From positions 558,001-622,000 of the forward strand of contig OZ251507.1 in NCBI GenBank assembly GCA_965242895.1: DNA of 64,000 nucleotides, written 5' to 3'. This document shows, one piece after another, positions 23,672 through 31,963 of the stretch. The notes below the pieces were generated by a model. The model ran no database searches. It worked only from the letters and a program-made list of their open reading frames with translations, and had not been told where the DNA came from. This stretch comes from CATQHL01 sp965242895. Its GTDB lineage: Bacteria > Actinomycetota > Acidimicrobiia > Acidimicrobiales > CATQHL01. Position numbers and translations under genes: made by a program. Position 1 is the first letter of the stretch, and the number at the start of each line of letters is the position of its first letter.

Positions 23672-25693
23672 TTGACACTCCCACTCCCAATGCTCCTCAA
23701 CCAAGAAATCACACCTGAGCACCTTCGCTCGCTGGACTACCAGCAACTAGAAGCCCTTGCCGCGGAAATCCGCGAACTGCTAGTGGGGGCAGTCACCACT
23801 CACGGCGGTCACCTCGGCTCCAACCTGGGCGTAGTCGAACTCACGCTGGTGATACACCGCGTTTTTAGCTCCCCCCGCGACATCATCCTGTGGGATACCG
23901 GCCACCAGGCTTACGTCCACAAGATCGTGACCGGTCGAGCCAAGCTTTTCGAGCAACTTCGACAGCCCGGCGGTCTTTCCGGCTACCCCTCCCGCGAGGA
24001 ATCCGAACACGACTGGATCGAGAACAGCCACGCCTCCACTTCCCTGAGTTACGCGCACGGTCTCGCTACAGCGCTGAAGGTCTCCCAGGCAGGCAAACCC
24101 GACGAAGGCGAAGCGGGCGAAGCCCCCTCAGGTAGACGCCGAGTAGTGGCTGTGGTGGGTGACGGCGCCCTCACGGGAGGAATGGCCTATGAGGGTCTCA
24201 ACAACATCGGGCATTCTCATTCCGACGTTCTGATCATCCTCAACGACAACGGGCGCTCCTACGCTCCGACCGCTTCGCGCTTGAGCGAGCGGCTTGCCCG
24301 CATGCGCATCAAACCCTCCAACGTCCGCCGGCAGGAGCGCTTCGAACGCATCCTCTCCGAGCTCCCCCTAGTGGGCGAACACGTTGACAGGGTGGTGGAC
24401 GCCACCAAGGCGGCACTTCGCGAACTCTGGGACGAACCCACCCTTTTCGAAGATCTCGGCATCCGCTACACCGGCCCATACGACGGTCACGACCTGCGAA
24501 GTCTGGAGAAGAGCCTGCGCCGCGCCGCCGAACTGAAAGGGCCGGTGCTCTTTCACGTCTCCACAGAAAAAGGCCGCGGCTACCCGCCTGCGGAGCAGGA
24601 CCCCATAAAGCGCATGCACGACACGTCGACGGCTAAGCCGGGCAGCTACACAGAAGCGTTCAGCGAGGCGATCGTCAAGGCGGCTGAGGAACACCCCAAC
24701 CTGGTGGCCATCACCGCCGCCATGCCCGACTCCACGGGTCTGCTGCCTTTCAAAGAACGCTTCGCCGACCGCTTCATCGACGTCGGGATCGCCGAGCAGC
24801 ACGCCGTCGGTGCGGCGGCGGGAATGGCCATGGGCGGTCTGCGCCCCGTGGTTGCCTTGTACTCCACGTTCCTGTCCCGCGCCTTCGATCAAGTGAACCT
24901 CGACGTCGGTCTGCACCGCGCCCCAGTCGTCTTCTGCCTCGACCGGGCCGGAATAACCGGAGACGACGGAGCCTCTCACCACGGCATCTGGGACATGGCT
25001 CTGCTGAGCAAAGTGCCTGGAATGACCATAATGGCGCCGTCCTCCTATCAGGAACTAGGGGCGATGCTGAACCAAGCCCTGCTCATCGAAGACGGCCCGA
25101 CCGCCATCCGCTGGCCCAAGACAGCCGCACGCCATGCAGCGGAGAGCGAAATCGGCAAGGGACTCGACGCCCGCAAAGTGCGCTCAGGGCGCTCAGGGAA
25201 GGAGGTCTGCCTGCTGGCGGTGGGCAAGATGCTGGACGCCGCAGAGGAGGCTGCGGAGATACTCGAAAGCGGCGGCGTTTCCGCCTCTGTCTGGGATGTG
25301 CGCGTGGTGAAACCGCTGGACGACAAGATGCTCAACGACGCAATGCGGCACCGCCTGGTCGTAACGATCGAAGACGGGATTCACGAGGGCGGGGCAGGGA
25401 CGGGCATCGCTGCGGCTCTGGACAAGATCGCAGCGGAAAGCGCCGGCACGAAGGGGGGCAAGAGGGGCGCAAAGGAGACGAAGGGGGCGAAGGTGGGCGC
25501 AGAGCCCGACCGAGAGCCCGGCGCAGAGCCCGACCGAGGCGGGGGGAAGCCGTCCGCGCCGGCGGTGCGCGTACTGGGCGTGCCTCTCACCTACCTACCG
25601 CACGGCAACGCAGACCAAATACTGGCCGGATGCGGTCTGGACGCCAAGGGGATCGCAGCGTCCGCACTCGACGCGCTCCGCAAATTGTCCTAG
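23672..25693 (+). CDS. dxs: 1-deoxy-D-xylulose-5-phosphate synthase
   Basis: Thiamine-diphosphate enzyme that starts the MEP isoprenoid pathway from pyruvate and glyceraldehyde-3-phosphate. Present are HLGSNLGVVELTLVIHRVF, the ThDP motif GDGALTGGMAYEGLNN, DVGIAEQHAVGAAAGMAMGG with the catalytic Glu, and the C-terminal transketolase domain. 673 residues; the usual length is 620-640. The excess is a Lys/Gly/Glu/Pro-rich insertion (around residues 586-628, GAEPDREPGAEPDRGGG) just before the last strand. The start may be TTG 23672 or ATG 23690. Confidence 0.96.
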   Translation: MTLPLPMLLNQEITPEHLRSLDYQQLEALAAEIRELLVGAVTTHGGHLGSNLGVVELTLVIHRVFSSPRDIILWDTGHQAYVHKIVTGRAKLFEQLRQPGGLSGYPSREESEHDWIENSHASTSLSYAHGLATALKVSQAGKPDEGEAGEAPSGRRRVVAVVGDGALTGGMAYEGLNNIGHSHSDVLIILNDNGRSYAPTASRLSERLARMRIKPSNVRRQERFERILSELPLVGEHVDRVVDATKAALRELWDEPTLFEDLGIRYTGPYDGHDLRSLEKSLRRAAELKGPVLFHVSTEKGRGYPPAEQDPIKRMHDTSTAKPGSYTEAFSEAIVKAAEEHPNLVAITAAMPDSTGLLPFKERFADRFIDVGIAEQHAVGAAAGMAMGGLRPVVALYSTFLSRAFDQVNLDVGLHRAPVVFCLDRAGITGDDGASHHGIWDMALLSKVPGMTIMAPSSYQELGAMLNQALLIEDGPTAIRWPKTAARHAAESEIGKGLDARKVRSGRSGKEVCLLAVGKMLDAAEEAAEILESGGVSASVWDVRVVKPLDDKMLNDAMRHRLVVTIEDGIHEGGAGTGIAAALDKIAAESAGTKGGKRGAKETKGAKVGAEPDREPGAEPDRGGGKPSAPAVRVLGVPLTYLPHGNADQILAGCGLDAKGIAASALDALRKLS

Positions 25694-25696
25694 CCC

Positions 25697-25862
25697 TCTC
25701 CCACGCCTGGCACACCCCGCCGCCGCCGCCCCCACGCCTAGCCCCTCTCCCACGCCTGGCCCCCCCGCCGCGCCCCTCTCCCACGCCTGGCCCCCCCGCC
25801 GCGCCCCCACGCCTGGGCACCTCTCCCACGCCTGGCACACCCCGCCGCGCCCCCACGGGCTC
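25697..25862. repeat. C-rich tandem repeats after dxs
   Basis: Five or so imperfect copies of cctctcccacgcctggc joined by ccccccgccgcgcc lie between the dxs stop and the nfuA stop. The first copy begins right after the dxs stop codon. No gene is seen. Confidence 0.8.
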
Positions 25863-25881
25863 GGCGGTATCTAACGGGCTT

Positions 25882-26544
25882 TTAGTAGAAAGGGTTCTCT
25901 CCGGCGGCGTGGTCGGTGACGTCGATCACGTCCACGATCTCAGGCACGTGCTGCATCACTATGGCGGCGACTCCCTGATGCAGGGTTGCGGCGCTCATGG
26001 CGCAACCCTGGCATCCTCCTCCCATGAGCAGGTAGGCCTTGCTGTCCTCCACCTTGACTAACTCCACGTAGCCGCCGTGCGCCGCCAGCGAAGGGTTGAC
26101 GTGGTTGTTCAAGAGCGAGGCAAGCCGCTCCGTCACGGAGTCGGCTTCGGAAAGGTCGAACTTCCCCTCCATGTCGGGACGGTTGGGGTTGCGGATCACC
26201 AACCCACCCTGCAGCGGGTTGCTGGGCACGTCCAGTTCTGAGCCTGAGAGCTTCTCGACCGAATCGGTCGGGATGACGATCGTCAACTCCTCGACCTTTC
26301 CGACCAAGTCGCCTTCGTCGAGTTCGTCGAGCGGCTGAAGCGACAGGTCGTAGCTGTACTCAAAAATCATGTTCACTGACATTTCCGTGCCGCTCACGGC
26401 CACACGCAGAGCCAAGTTCTCGTTCTCCGGTTCCTCCCCCAGGCTCTCAAGGATGATCTGCTTGGCGGCGTCCGTCACGTTCAAGACGTCTGCTGGCAGC
26501 CGATCCGCTGTTTCTGGTATGGAAGTTTCGACGGAGGTAGTCAT
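25882..26544 (-). CDS. nfuA: NfuA-type Fe-S cluster carrier protein
   Basis: Carrier that delivers Fe-S clusters to target enzymes. An A-type/HesB-like domain (about residues 20-120, with LALRVAVSGTEMSVNMIFEY) that lacks the usual Cys ligands is followed by a NifU C-terminal domain: VNPSLAAHGGYVELVKVED and the CxxC motif in GGGCQGCAMSAATL. 220 residues. ATG start. This is the only Fe-S carrier in the window; the cysteine desulfurase at 923 could supply it. Confidence 0.92.
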   Translation of the reverse strand: MTTSVETSIPETADRLPADVLNVTDAAKQIILESLGEEPENENLALRVAVSGTEMSVNMIFEYSYDLSLQPLDELDEGDLVGKVEELTIVIPTDSVEKLSGSELDVPSNPLQGGLVIRNPNRPDMEGKFDLSEADSVTERLASLLNNHVNPSLAAHGGYVELVKVEDSKAYLLMGGGCQGCAMSAATLHQGVAAIVMQHVPEIVDVIDVTDHAAGENPFY

Positions 26545-26595
26545 ATCCTCAGGTTACATTCAAATCAGGGCGCTAGGAGTCAAAGATCAAACAGC

Positions 26596-26742
26596 GACAT
26601 CAACCAGCGACCGACCCAGCGATCAACCGGCGGACAGCTAGCGCCCAACCGGCGATCAACCGGCGGTCTGCTAACAACTGACCGGCGACCGACCGGCAGC
26701 CAGCCGGCGGACAGCTAGCGACCAGCCGGCGGCCGGCTAGCG
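26596..26742. repeat. Degenerate accggcg repeats upstream of the crotonase gene
   Basis: The spacer consists of variants of gaccggcgatcaaccggcg, gccagccggcggacagctag and gaccagccggcggccggctag. They contain many short cggcc/ggccg palindromes. No gene is supported in this 237-base gap. Confidence 0.65.
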
Positions 26743-26781
26743 GGTGTCTCCGAAGGCTCCGAAGGAAGGAACGGGTAGCCG

Positions 26782-27465
26782 ATGATACGAACCGAACAGC
26801 GCAAGAACGTTACGCTCATCCACTTCGACGACGGCAAGGCCAACGCCTTGGGTTTCGAAGCCGTCGAAGGGATCACAAGCGCCCTCGACGAGGCCGAAAA
26901 GGAGGCTGGGGCCGTCGTGCTGGCAGGACGCCAAGGGGTTTTCTGCGCCGGATTCGACTTGGCCGTGATGAGCGGCGGCGGGCGGCGCATGATCGAACTG
27001 CTCGAAGGGGGCTCTCAACTGCTCGCCCGCCTGTCAGGCTGTCCTCTGCCGGTGGTTGCCGCCTGCACCGGCCACGCCCTAGCAGCAGGAGCGCTCTTGC
27101 TGCTAGCCGCCGACCTCCGCATCGGCGCCCCAGGGGATTTCAAGATCGGACTCAACGAGGTCGCCATCGGGCTGCCGCTTCCGGCTTTCGCCGTGGAGAT
27201 GGCCAAGTTGAGGCTGTCACGACGCAGCCTGATCGAAGCCACCGGATTGTCTAGGCTTTACTCTCCCCCCGAAGCGGTTGACGTCGGTTTTCTGGATCGC
27301 ATCTCAGACGGCGACCTCGCCGAGGAAGCTTGCTCGACCGCCGCTGAGTTGACCGAGCGTCTAGACGGCGCTGCTTTCGCCGCCACCCGCAAGGCCACCC
27401 ACAGAAAGTTGCTGGCCGCCTTCGACGGAGGCCCCGAACTCGCCGCATTCGCCGCTCGAGGGTGA
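26782..27465 (+). CDS. Enoyl-CoA hydratase/isomerase family protein
   Basis: Crotonase-fold protein of 227 residues. The oxyanion-hole segments are visible as QGVFCAGFDLAVM and CTGHALAAGALLLLAADLR, followed by IGLNEVAIGLPLP, where the Glu lies at the usual catalytic position. It is a little shorter than the typical 255-residue enzyme at the C-terminus. Members act on acyl-CoA double bonds; the substrate is not known. ATG start with AAGGAACGGG upstream. Confidence 0.88.
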   Translation: MIRTEQRKNVTLIHFDDGKANALGFEAVEGITSALDEAEKEAGAVVLAGRQGVFCAGFDLAVMSGGGRRMIELLEGGSQLLARLSGCPLPVVAACTGHALAAGALLLLAADLRIGAPGDFKIGLNEVAIGLPLPAFAVEMAKLRLSRRSLIEATGLSRLYSPPEAVDVGFLDRISDGDLAEEACSTAAELTERLDGAAFAATRKATHRKLLAAFDGGPELAAFAARG

Positions 27466-27553
27466 TCGAGGCGCCGGCGAGCCGCTCTCGTTTGAAGAGG
27501 CAGCGCCGGCGAGAACATCGCGGGTGTCCGCAACCGCCAGCCGCTAGATCGAA

Positions 27554-28642
27554 GTGTTCGACGCCGTCGTAGTCGTTTCCTTCGGAGGGCCGGAAACCGC
27601 CGAGGACGTAATGCCCTTCCTCCGTCAAGTGACACGCGGTCGCCGTGTGCCCGAAGAGAGACTCGCTGCCGTGGCCGAGCACTACGCCGCCCGCGGGGGC
27701 AGCCCCATAAACGAGCAGAACCGCCTGCTCGTGCGGAAGCTGACGGCGGCCCTCGCCGACGCCGGACTGGATCTGCCCGTTTACTGGGGCAACCGCAACT
27801 GGCATCCCTTCCTCGCAGACACCGCAGCCGACATGAGCAGGGATGGAGTGCGGCTGGCGCTGGCCTTCGTGACGTCCGCCTTCGGCTCCTACTCAGGCTG
27901 CCGTCAGTATCGGGAAGACATCGCCTCGGCCTGCTCAGGCGTGCAGCCGGCGCCCACGATCAGCAAACTGAGGCTCTTCTACAACCACCCTGGCTTCATC
28001 GAACCGATGGCCGAGGGCGTCCGCCGCTCGCTCGAGAAGCTGACGGACGGGAGGGAGCCGCACGCCAGCGGCGGTTTGCCGCACCTGCTCTTTTCGGCGC
28101 ACAGCATCCCAGCGAGCATGGCTGCGACCGCCCCTTACGAAGCTCAGCTGCGCGAAGCCGCCGCCCTCATCGCTGAGCGGGTCGACAAGAGATACGCCGA
28201 AGCGGGAGAGGCGGCAAGGGAGTCGGGGGGAGAGTCGAGGGGAAAGCCGGCGGGAGAGTCTCTGAACTGGGATCTCGTCTTCCAGAGCCGCAGCGGTGAT
28301 CCCCGCACCCCCTGGCTGGAGCCGGACGTGAACGATCATCTACGCAGCCTTGCCGCCCGCGGCGTCGAGGAGGTGGTGCTAGTTCCTCTCGGCTTCGTCT
28401 CCGACCACATGGAGGTGATCCAAGACCTCGACTGCGAAGCCGCCGAGTGCGCCACCGAGTTGGGAGTGCGCCTGATTCGCTCCCCGACCGTGGGCGCCCA
28501 CCCAACCTTCGTAAGCATGATTGCGGAATTGATCGAGGAGCGCCTCGGAACTGCCGAGCGTCGCTGGCTAGGCGATTCCGGGCCCTGGCCAGACGCCTGC
28601 GAAAAGACGTGCTGCCTCTACGTCCCGCCCGCTAGACGTTGA
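27554..28642 (+). CDS. hemH: Ferrochelatase (probably coproporphyrin type)
   Basis: Inserts iron into a porphyrin; in Actinomycetota this is usually coproporphyrin III (CpfC). Conserved are VVSFGGPETAEDVMPFL, TSAFGSYSGCRQYREDI, LFSAHSIPASM with the catalytic His, and VPLGFVSDHMEVIQDLD. The C-terminal Cys group (ACEKTCCLY) plus the Cys in YSGC could hold the 2Fe-2S cluster seen in some family members. An insertion of about 20 residues (ESGGESRGKPAGES) splits the middle. GTG start. Overlaps the end of ychF by 11 bases. Confidence 0.93.
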   Translation: MFDAVVVVSFGGPETAEDVMPFLRQVTRGRRVPEERLAAVAEHYAARGGSPINEQNRLLVRKLTAALADAGLDLPVYWGNRNWHPFLADTAADMSRDGVRLALAFVTSAFGSYSGCRQYREDIASACSGVQPAPTISKLRLFYNHPGFIEPMAEGVRRSLEKLTDGREPHASGGLPHLLFSAHSIPASMAATAPYEAQLREAAALIAERVDKRYAEAGEAARESGGESRGKPAGESLNWDLVFQSRSGDPRTPWLEPDVNDHLRSLAARGVEEVVLVPLGFVSDHMEVIQDLDCEAAECATELGVRLIRSPTVGAHPTFVSMIAELIEERLGTAERRWLGDSGPWPDACEKTCCLYVPPARR

Positions 28643-29717
28643 AGCGAACCTCGATCACTTCGCCGTCCCGTGGAAGGTAGTTGCGCCCTTCCGAACGTAT
28701 TTTTCCGCTGCGGCGGGCAGCCGCCTCCGAGCCTTCCGCCAGCAGCACCTCCCAGTCGACGCACTCAGCCCGGATGAAGCCCCGCTGCATATCCGTGTGG
28801 ATCAGCCCGGCGCACTCCGCTGCCGTCGCCCCGGCTGGAAACTGCCAGGCCCTGGTCTCCTTAGGGCCGGTGGTGAAGAAAGTTTGAAGTCCCAGGAGTT
28901 CATAGGCCGCCCGAGCGATTCGCTGCAGCGCTCCGTCGCCTAGGCCTAGTTCCTTGGCGTATTCGGCGCGCTCAATCTCCGGCAGACTCATCAGTTCCGC
29001 CTCAAGACGGGCGCAGACGCTCAAAGACGTCCGGCCCTGCAGTTCAGGGATGTCCACCAACCCCCCAGCGCCGGCAGCCAACCCCCCAGCGCCGGCAGCA
29101 TCGGGATCAGTATTGAAGACCACCAGCACGGGCTTGTCTGTCAGCAAGAAGCACGAAGCCAGCAGCCTGCGGTCTTCAGCCGAAAGGCGGCTTCGCCACA
29201 GCGGCGTAGCGGAATTCAGCACACCCAACGCACGTTCCATACACTCCAGAGTTCCCTTGGGCAAGACCTCACCCTTGGCCTGACGTCTCCGCTTCGCCAA
29301 TTGCCGCTCCAGGCTCTCTGAGTCCGCGGCGCAGAGTTCCAGTTCAAGGCAGTGCAGGGCTTCCGTCGGATCGTCTTCACCCTCAACCGCAGGGGCGGCG
29401 AACGTCCGCAGCACCAGCAGAAGGGCGTCGACCTCGCGGATGCCCCCCAGGAAGTCGCTGCCCAGGGCGCTGCCTGCGCCGGCTCCCTGCACCAGAGCCC
29501 CTATGTCGGTAAAGCGCACCACCGCAGGGGTCGTCTTGGCTGAACGGCTGAACGCCGAGAGCAAGTCCAAGCGTCGGTCAGCCACCTTGGCTTCCCCTCG
29601 GTGCGTGCTCGTAGTCGAGAAAGGAAACGGTGCCACGGGGGAATTCCCGCCGGTCAGGGCGTTAAAAAGGGTCGACTTCCCCGCATTCGGCAACCCGACG
29701 ATCCCAAGATGCTGCAT
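28632..29717 (-). CDS. ychF: Ribosome-associated ATPase YchF/OLA1
   Basis: Obg-family P-loop protein that prefers ATP. The Walker A is GLPNAGKSTLFNALTGG, the C-terminal TGS-like domain includes FFTTGPKETRAWQFPAG and the very C-terminus is DGEVIEVRFNV. The switch II segment reads FTDIGALVQGAGAGSALG rather than the usual DxPGLVxGA, and the NxxE-type base motif is FNTDPD, so it is a diverged member. A 7-residue tandem repeat (AAGAGGL twice) sits in a loop. Start taken at MQHLGIVG; an ATG-like start 27 bases upstream is possible. Confidence 0.9.
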   Translation of the reverse strand: MQHLGIVGLPNAGKSTLFNALTGGNSPVAPFPFSTTSTHRGEAKVADRRLDLLSAFSRSAKTTPAVVRFTDIGALVQGAGAGSALGSDFLGGIREVDALLLVLRTFAAPAVEGEDDPTEALHCLELELCAADSESLERQLAKRRRQAKGEVLPKGTLECMERALGVLNSATPLWRSRLSAEDRRLLASCFLLTDKPVLVVFNTDPDAAGAGGLAAGAGGLVDIPELQGRTSLSVCARLEAELMSLPEIERAEYAKELGLGDGALQRIARAAYELLGLQTFFTTGPKETRAWQFPAGATAAECAGLIHTDMQRGFIRAECVDWEVLLAEGSEAAARRSGKIRSEGRNYLPRDGEVIEVRFNV

Positions 29718-29858
29718 GTCCTCTCCCTCCTGTCGTCCTGTCATACGACTTATCTGACCCGTCCACCCCGCCGACCGATTCCGAGGCTGTGAAGTCAGCG
29801 ACGATAGTCCTGCGCCCGAACAACCTAGGATTATGCCCAGGAAACAACGGAGGTCGCA

Positions 29859-29948
29859 GTGTCAAAGCGTAGACAGCGCAAACGAGCCAACGCACGCCGC
29901 AAGAAGGCCAACCACGGCCGAAAACCGAACCTGGGAAGGAATTCTTGA
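29859..29948 (+). CDS. Mini ribosomal protein bL37-like
   Basis: A 29-codon gene: GTG start, product MSKRRQRKRANARRKKAN followed by HGRKPN and a short tail. The very basic N-terminus and the KANHG-R/K-RPN-type C-terminus match the actinobacterial large-subunit protein bL37, first seen in mycobacterial ribosome structures. ACGGAGG lies five bases upstream of the start. It stands alone between ychF (divergent) and the DCC-family gene. Identification is by motif, without alignment. Confidence 0.75.
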   Translation: MSKRRQRKRANARRKKANHGRKPNLGRNS

Positions 29949-29983
29949 CCTTGGTAAGGATTCCTTGACCTTGAAGGCGCCAT

Positions 29984-30451
29984 TTGGCTGAGGCAGCAAC
30001 CCGCTCAACCCGCTCACCTGAGGCTGCCCTCTCTTTCTCACCCGAGCCGCCGCCGACCGCAGCGGCCACCCTCATATACGACGGAGACTGCGAGTTCTGC
30101 CGCCGCTGCGCCGAGACTGCCCGCCGAAGGCTAGGCGGCAAAGTCGAAGTGCTCGCCTACCAAGAAGCCGACCTCGCAGTAATCGGCCTCACAGCCGGGC
30201 AAACCGAAGACGCAGCCTGGTGGATCTCGGAAAACGGCGAGCGCTTCGGGGGGCACCGCTGCGTAGCCAAGGCTCTGATTGAGGCCGAGGGAGCCTGGAG
30301 GCTGCTGGGGAGGATGTTGGAATGGCCGGTGATCTCCCAAGTCGCGGGAGGCGTCTACCGGCTGGTTTCCCGAAACAGACATCGACTGGGCTGTTCGGGC
30401 TGCGTCAGAAGGCGGCAGCGCGGCGGTCGAAGAGCGGCGGCCCGAGGGTAA
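29984..30451 (+). CDS. DCC-family (DUF393) thiol-disulfide oxidoreductase-like protein
   Basis: Small thioredoxin-like protein named after its DxxCxxC motif, seen here as IYDGDCEFCRRCAE. The region RFGGHRCVAKALIEA and the C-terminal VYRLVSRNRHRLG agree with the family. The first 30 residues are Pro/Ser/Thr-rich, and the start (TTG 29984) may be further in. Function is not established; members are predicted redox proteins. The stop lies inside a 26-base tandem duplication. Confidence 0.85.
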   Translation: MAEAATRSTRSPEAALSFSPEPPPTAAATLIYDGDCEFCRRCAETARRRLGGKVEVLAYQEADLAVIGLTAGQTEDAAWWISENGERFGGHRCVAKALIEAEGAWRLLGRMLEWPVISQVAGGVYRLVSRNRHRLGCSGCVRRRQRGGRRAAARG

Positions 30452-30488
30452 GCAGAGGGCGAGCGGCCCGAGGGTAAGCAGAGGGCGC
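30437..30488. repeat. 26-base tandem duplication spanning the DCC-gene stop codon
   Basis: The unit gcggcccgagggtaagcaga plus gggcga is present at 30437 and 30463. The TAA in the first copy is the stop of the upstream gene, so the second copy carries a silent duplicate of the gene end. Confidence 0.85.
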
Positions 30489-30714
30489 GGCGGCTCGGCG
30501 CACCCAGGTTCTGAAGCCGCTCACCTCGGTTCGGGAAGGCTCAACGCAAGAAATCAAGAAATACCGAGAGCCAAGGCTAAACTCGTTTGACGGACTGCGA
30601 TTGAAGCGGCTCAAGGCAATCGCTGTCGTTTTGTCGAACAAAGTACGGAACAGAAGATCGGTAGACGTCGAGAGGCGGCCCCGACCGATTCAGAGTCGAA
30701 ACCAGGGAGGACTA

Positions 30715-31875
30715 ATGAACCGAACCCCAAGAGCGACCTCTTACAAGCTTCTCGTGATAATGGCAGCGGTGTCGATGGTGGCGGCTGCCTGCGGAAGTGG
30801 ATCAGACACGACCACTGCCACCACGACTACCACCGCAGCCGCGCCAACCACCACCGCAGCCGCGCCAACGACCACAGCAGCCCAGCCAAGCGGCCCAGAA
30901 GACATTCTTGCCACTTTGGCGTTTGACATTGGCGGACGCGGCGACGGGACGTTCAACGACGCCGCCGCAAGAGGTCTCGACCGAGCCAAGACTGAGCTGG
31001 GGGTTCAAACCCAAGAAGTCTCTCCCAACAGCGACGGGTCGAACCGAGCCGAGATCCTGCAGATTTCCGCCGATCAGGGCGCCGACCTGGTGATCGGCGT
31101 AGGTTTCCTCTTCGGAGAGGTAATCCACGACGCAGCCCAGGAAAACCCCGACACGTTCTTCGGAGTAGTCGATGATGCTGGACTGGGGCCCGCGTTTGAC
31201 TCACCCCTCGACAACCTCGCCGGCCTGACCTTCGCCGAACACGAAGGCTCTTTCCTAGTAGGAGTTGCCGCCGCCTTGCAATCCCAAACCGGGACAGTCG
31301 GCTTCATCGGAGGCGTGGACATCCCCCTCATTCGCAAGTTCTACGCAGGCTTCTACGCAGGCGTCCAGGCTGCCAACCGCCCCGAAGGCGTCGGCATCTT
31401 AAGCTCGTACATCACCGAACCCCCCGACTTCGACGGCTGGTCGCAACCGGCCGAAGCAAAGATCATCGCACGATCCATGTTCGAAGACGGCGCCGACATC
31501 ATCTACCACGCAGCCGGGGGCTCGGGAGCAGGTCTCTTCGAAGCAGCCAAAGAGTTCAGCGAATCCGAGGGCACCAAAGTCTGGGCCATAGGCGTGGACT
31601 CCGACCAATACATCACCGCAGACGAATCCGTAAGGGAATACATTCTCACGTCCATGCTCAAACGCGTAGACGTGGCGGTCTACAACACGATTCAAGCAGT
31701 CGCCAACGGCGACTTCGCAGGAGGCACTCAGGTATTCGACCTCAAGGTGGACGGAGTCGGATACTCCACTTCCGGCGGTTTCATAAACGAAATCGTCCCT
31801 CAACTCGAAGAGTTCAAGAGGTCCATAATCGCTGGCGAAATCGTGGTACCTGAAACAGCCGACGATCTGAACTGA
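30715..31875 (+). CDS. BMP-family nucleoside-binding lipoprotein (ABC transporter)
   Basis: Periplasmic/surface substrate-binding protein of the BmpA/PnrA type, which binds nucleosides. A lipoprotein signal peptide ends in VSMVAAACGSGS, then comes a Thr/Ala linker (TTTAAPTTTAAPTT). The binding domain begins FDIGGRGDGTFNDAAARGLD, the family hallmark, and includes the QGADLVIGVGFLFGE and IGFIGG-type motifs. ATG 30715 with AGGAGG seven bases before it; longer upstream frames lack this. First gene of the nucleoside uptake and salvage operon. Confidence 0.93.
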   Translation: MNRTPRATSYKLLVIMAAVSMVAAACGSGSDTTTATTTTTAAAPTTTAAAPTTTAAQPSGPEDILATLAFDIGGRGDGTFNDAAARGLDRAKTELGVQTQEVSPNSDGSNRAEILQISADQGADLVIGVGFLFGEVIHDAAQENPDTFFGVVDDAGLGPAFDSPLDNLAGLTFAEHEGSFLVGVAAALQSQTGTVGFIGGVDIPLIRKFYAGFYAGVQAANRPEGVGILSSYITEPPDFDGWSQPAEAKIIARSMFEDGADIIYHAAGGSGAGLFEAAKEFSESEGTKVWAIGVDSDQYITADESVREYILTSMLKRVDVAVYNTIQAVANGDFAGGTQVFDLKVDGVGYSTSGGFINEIVPQLEEFKRSIIAGEIVVPETADDLN

Positions 31876-31963
31876 CGGACTTCGGCCCGAAGCCCCTAAG
31901 GCCAGCCTTAACCAATTACGCCTGAACCAACTAGCCCGGCCCCCCGGCGCCACAGCAGGTCGA

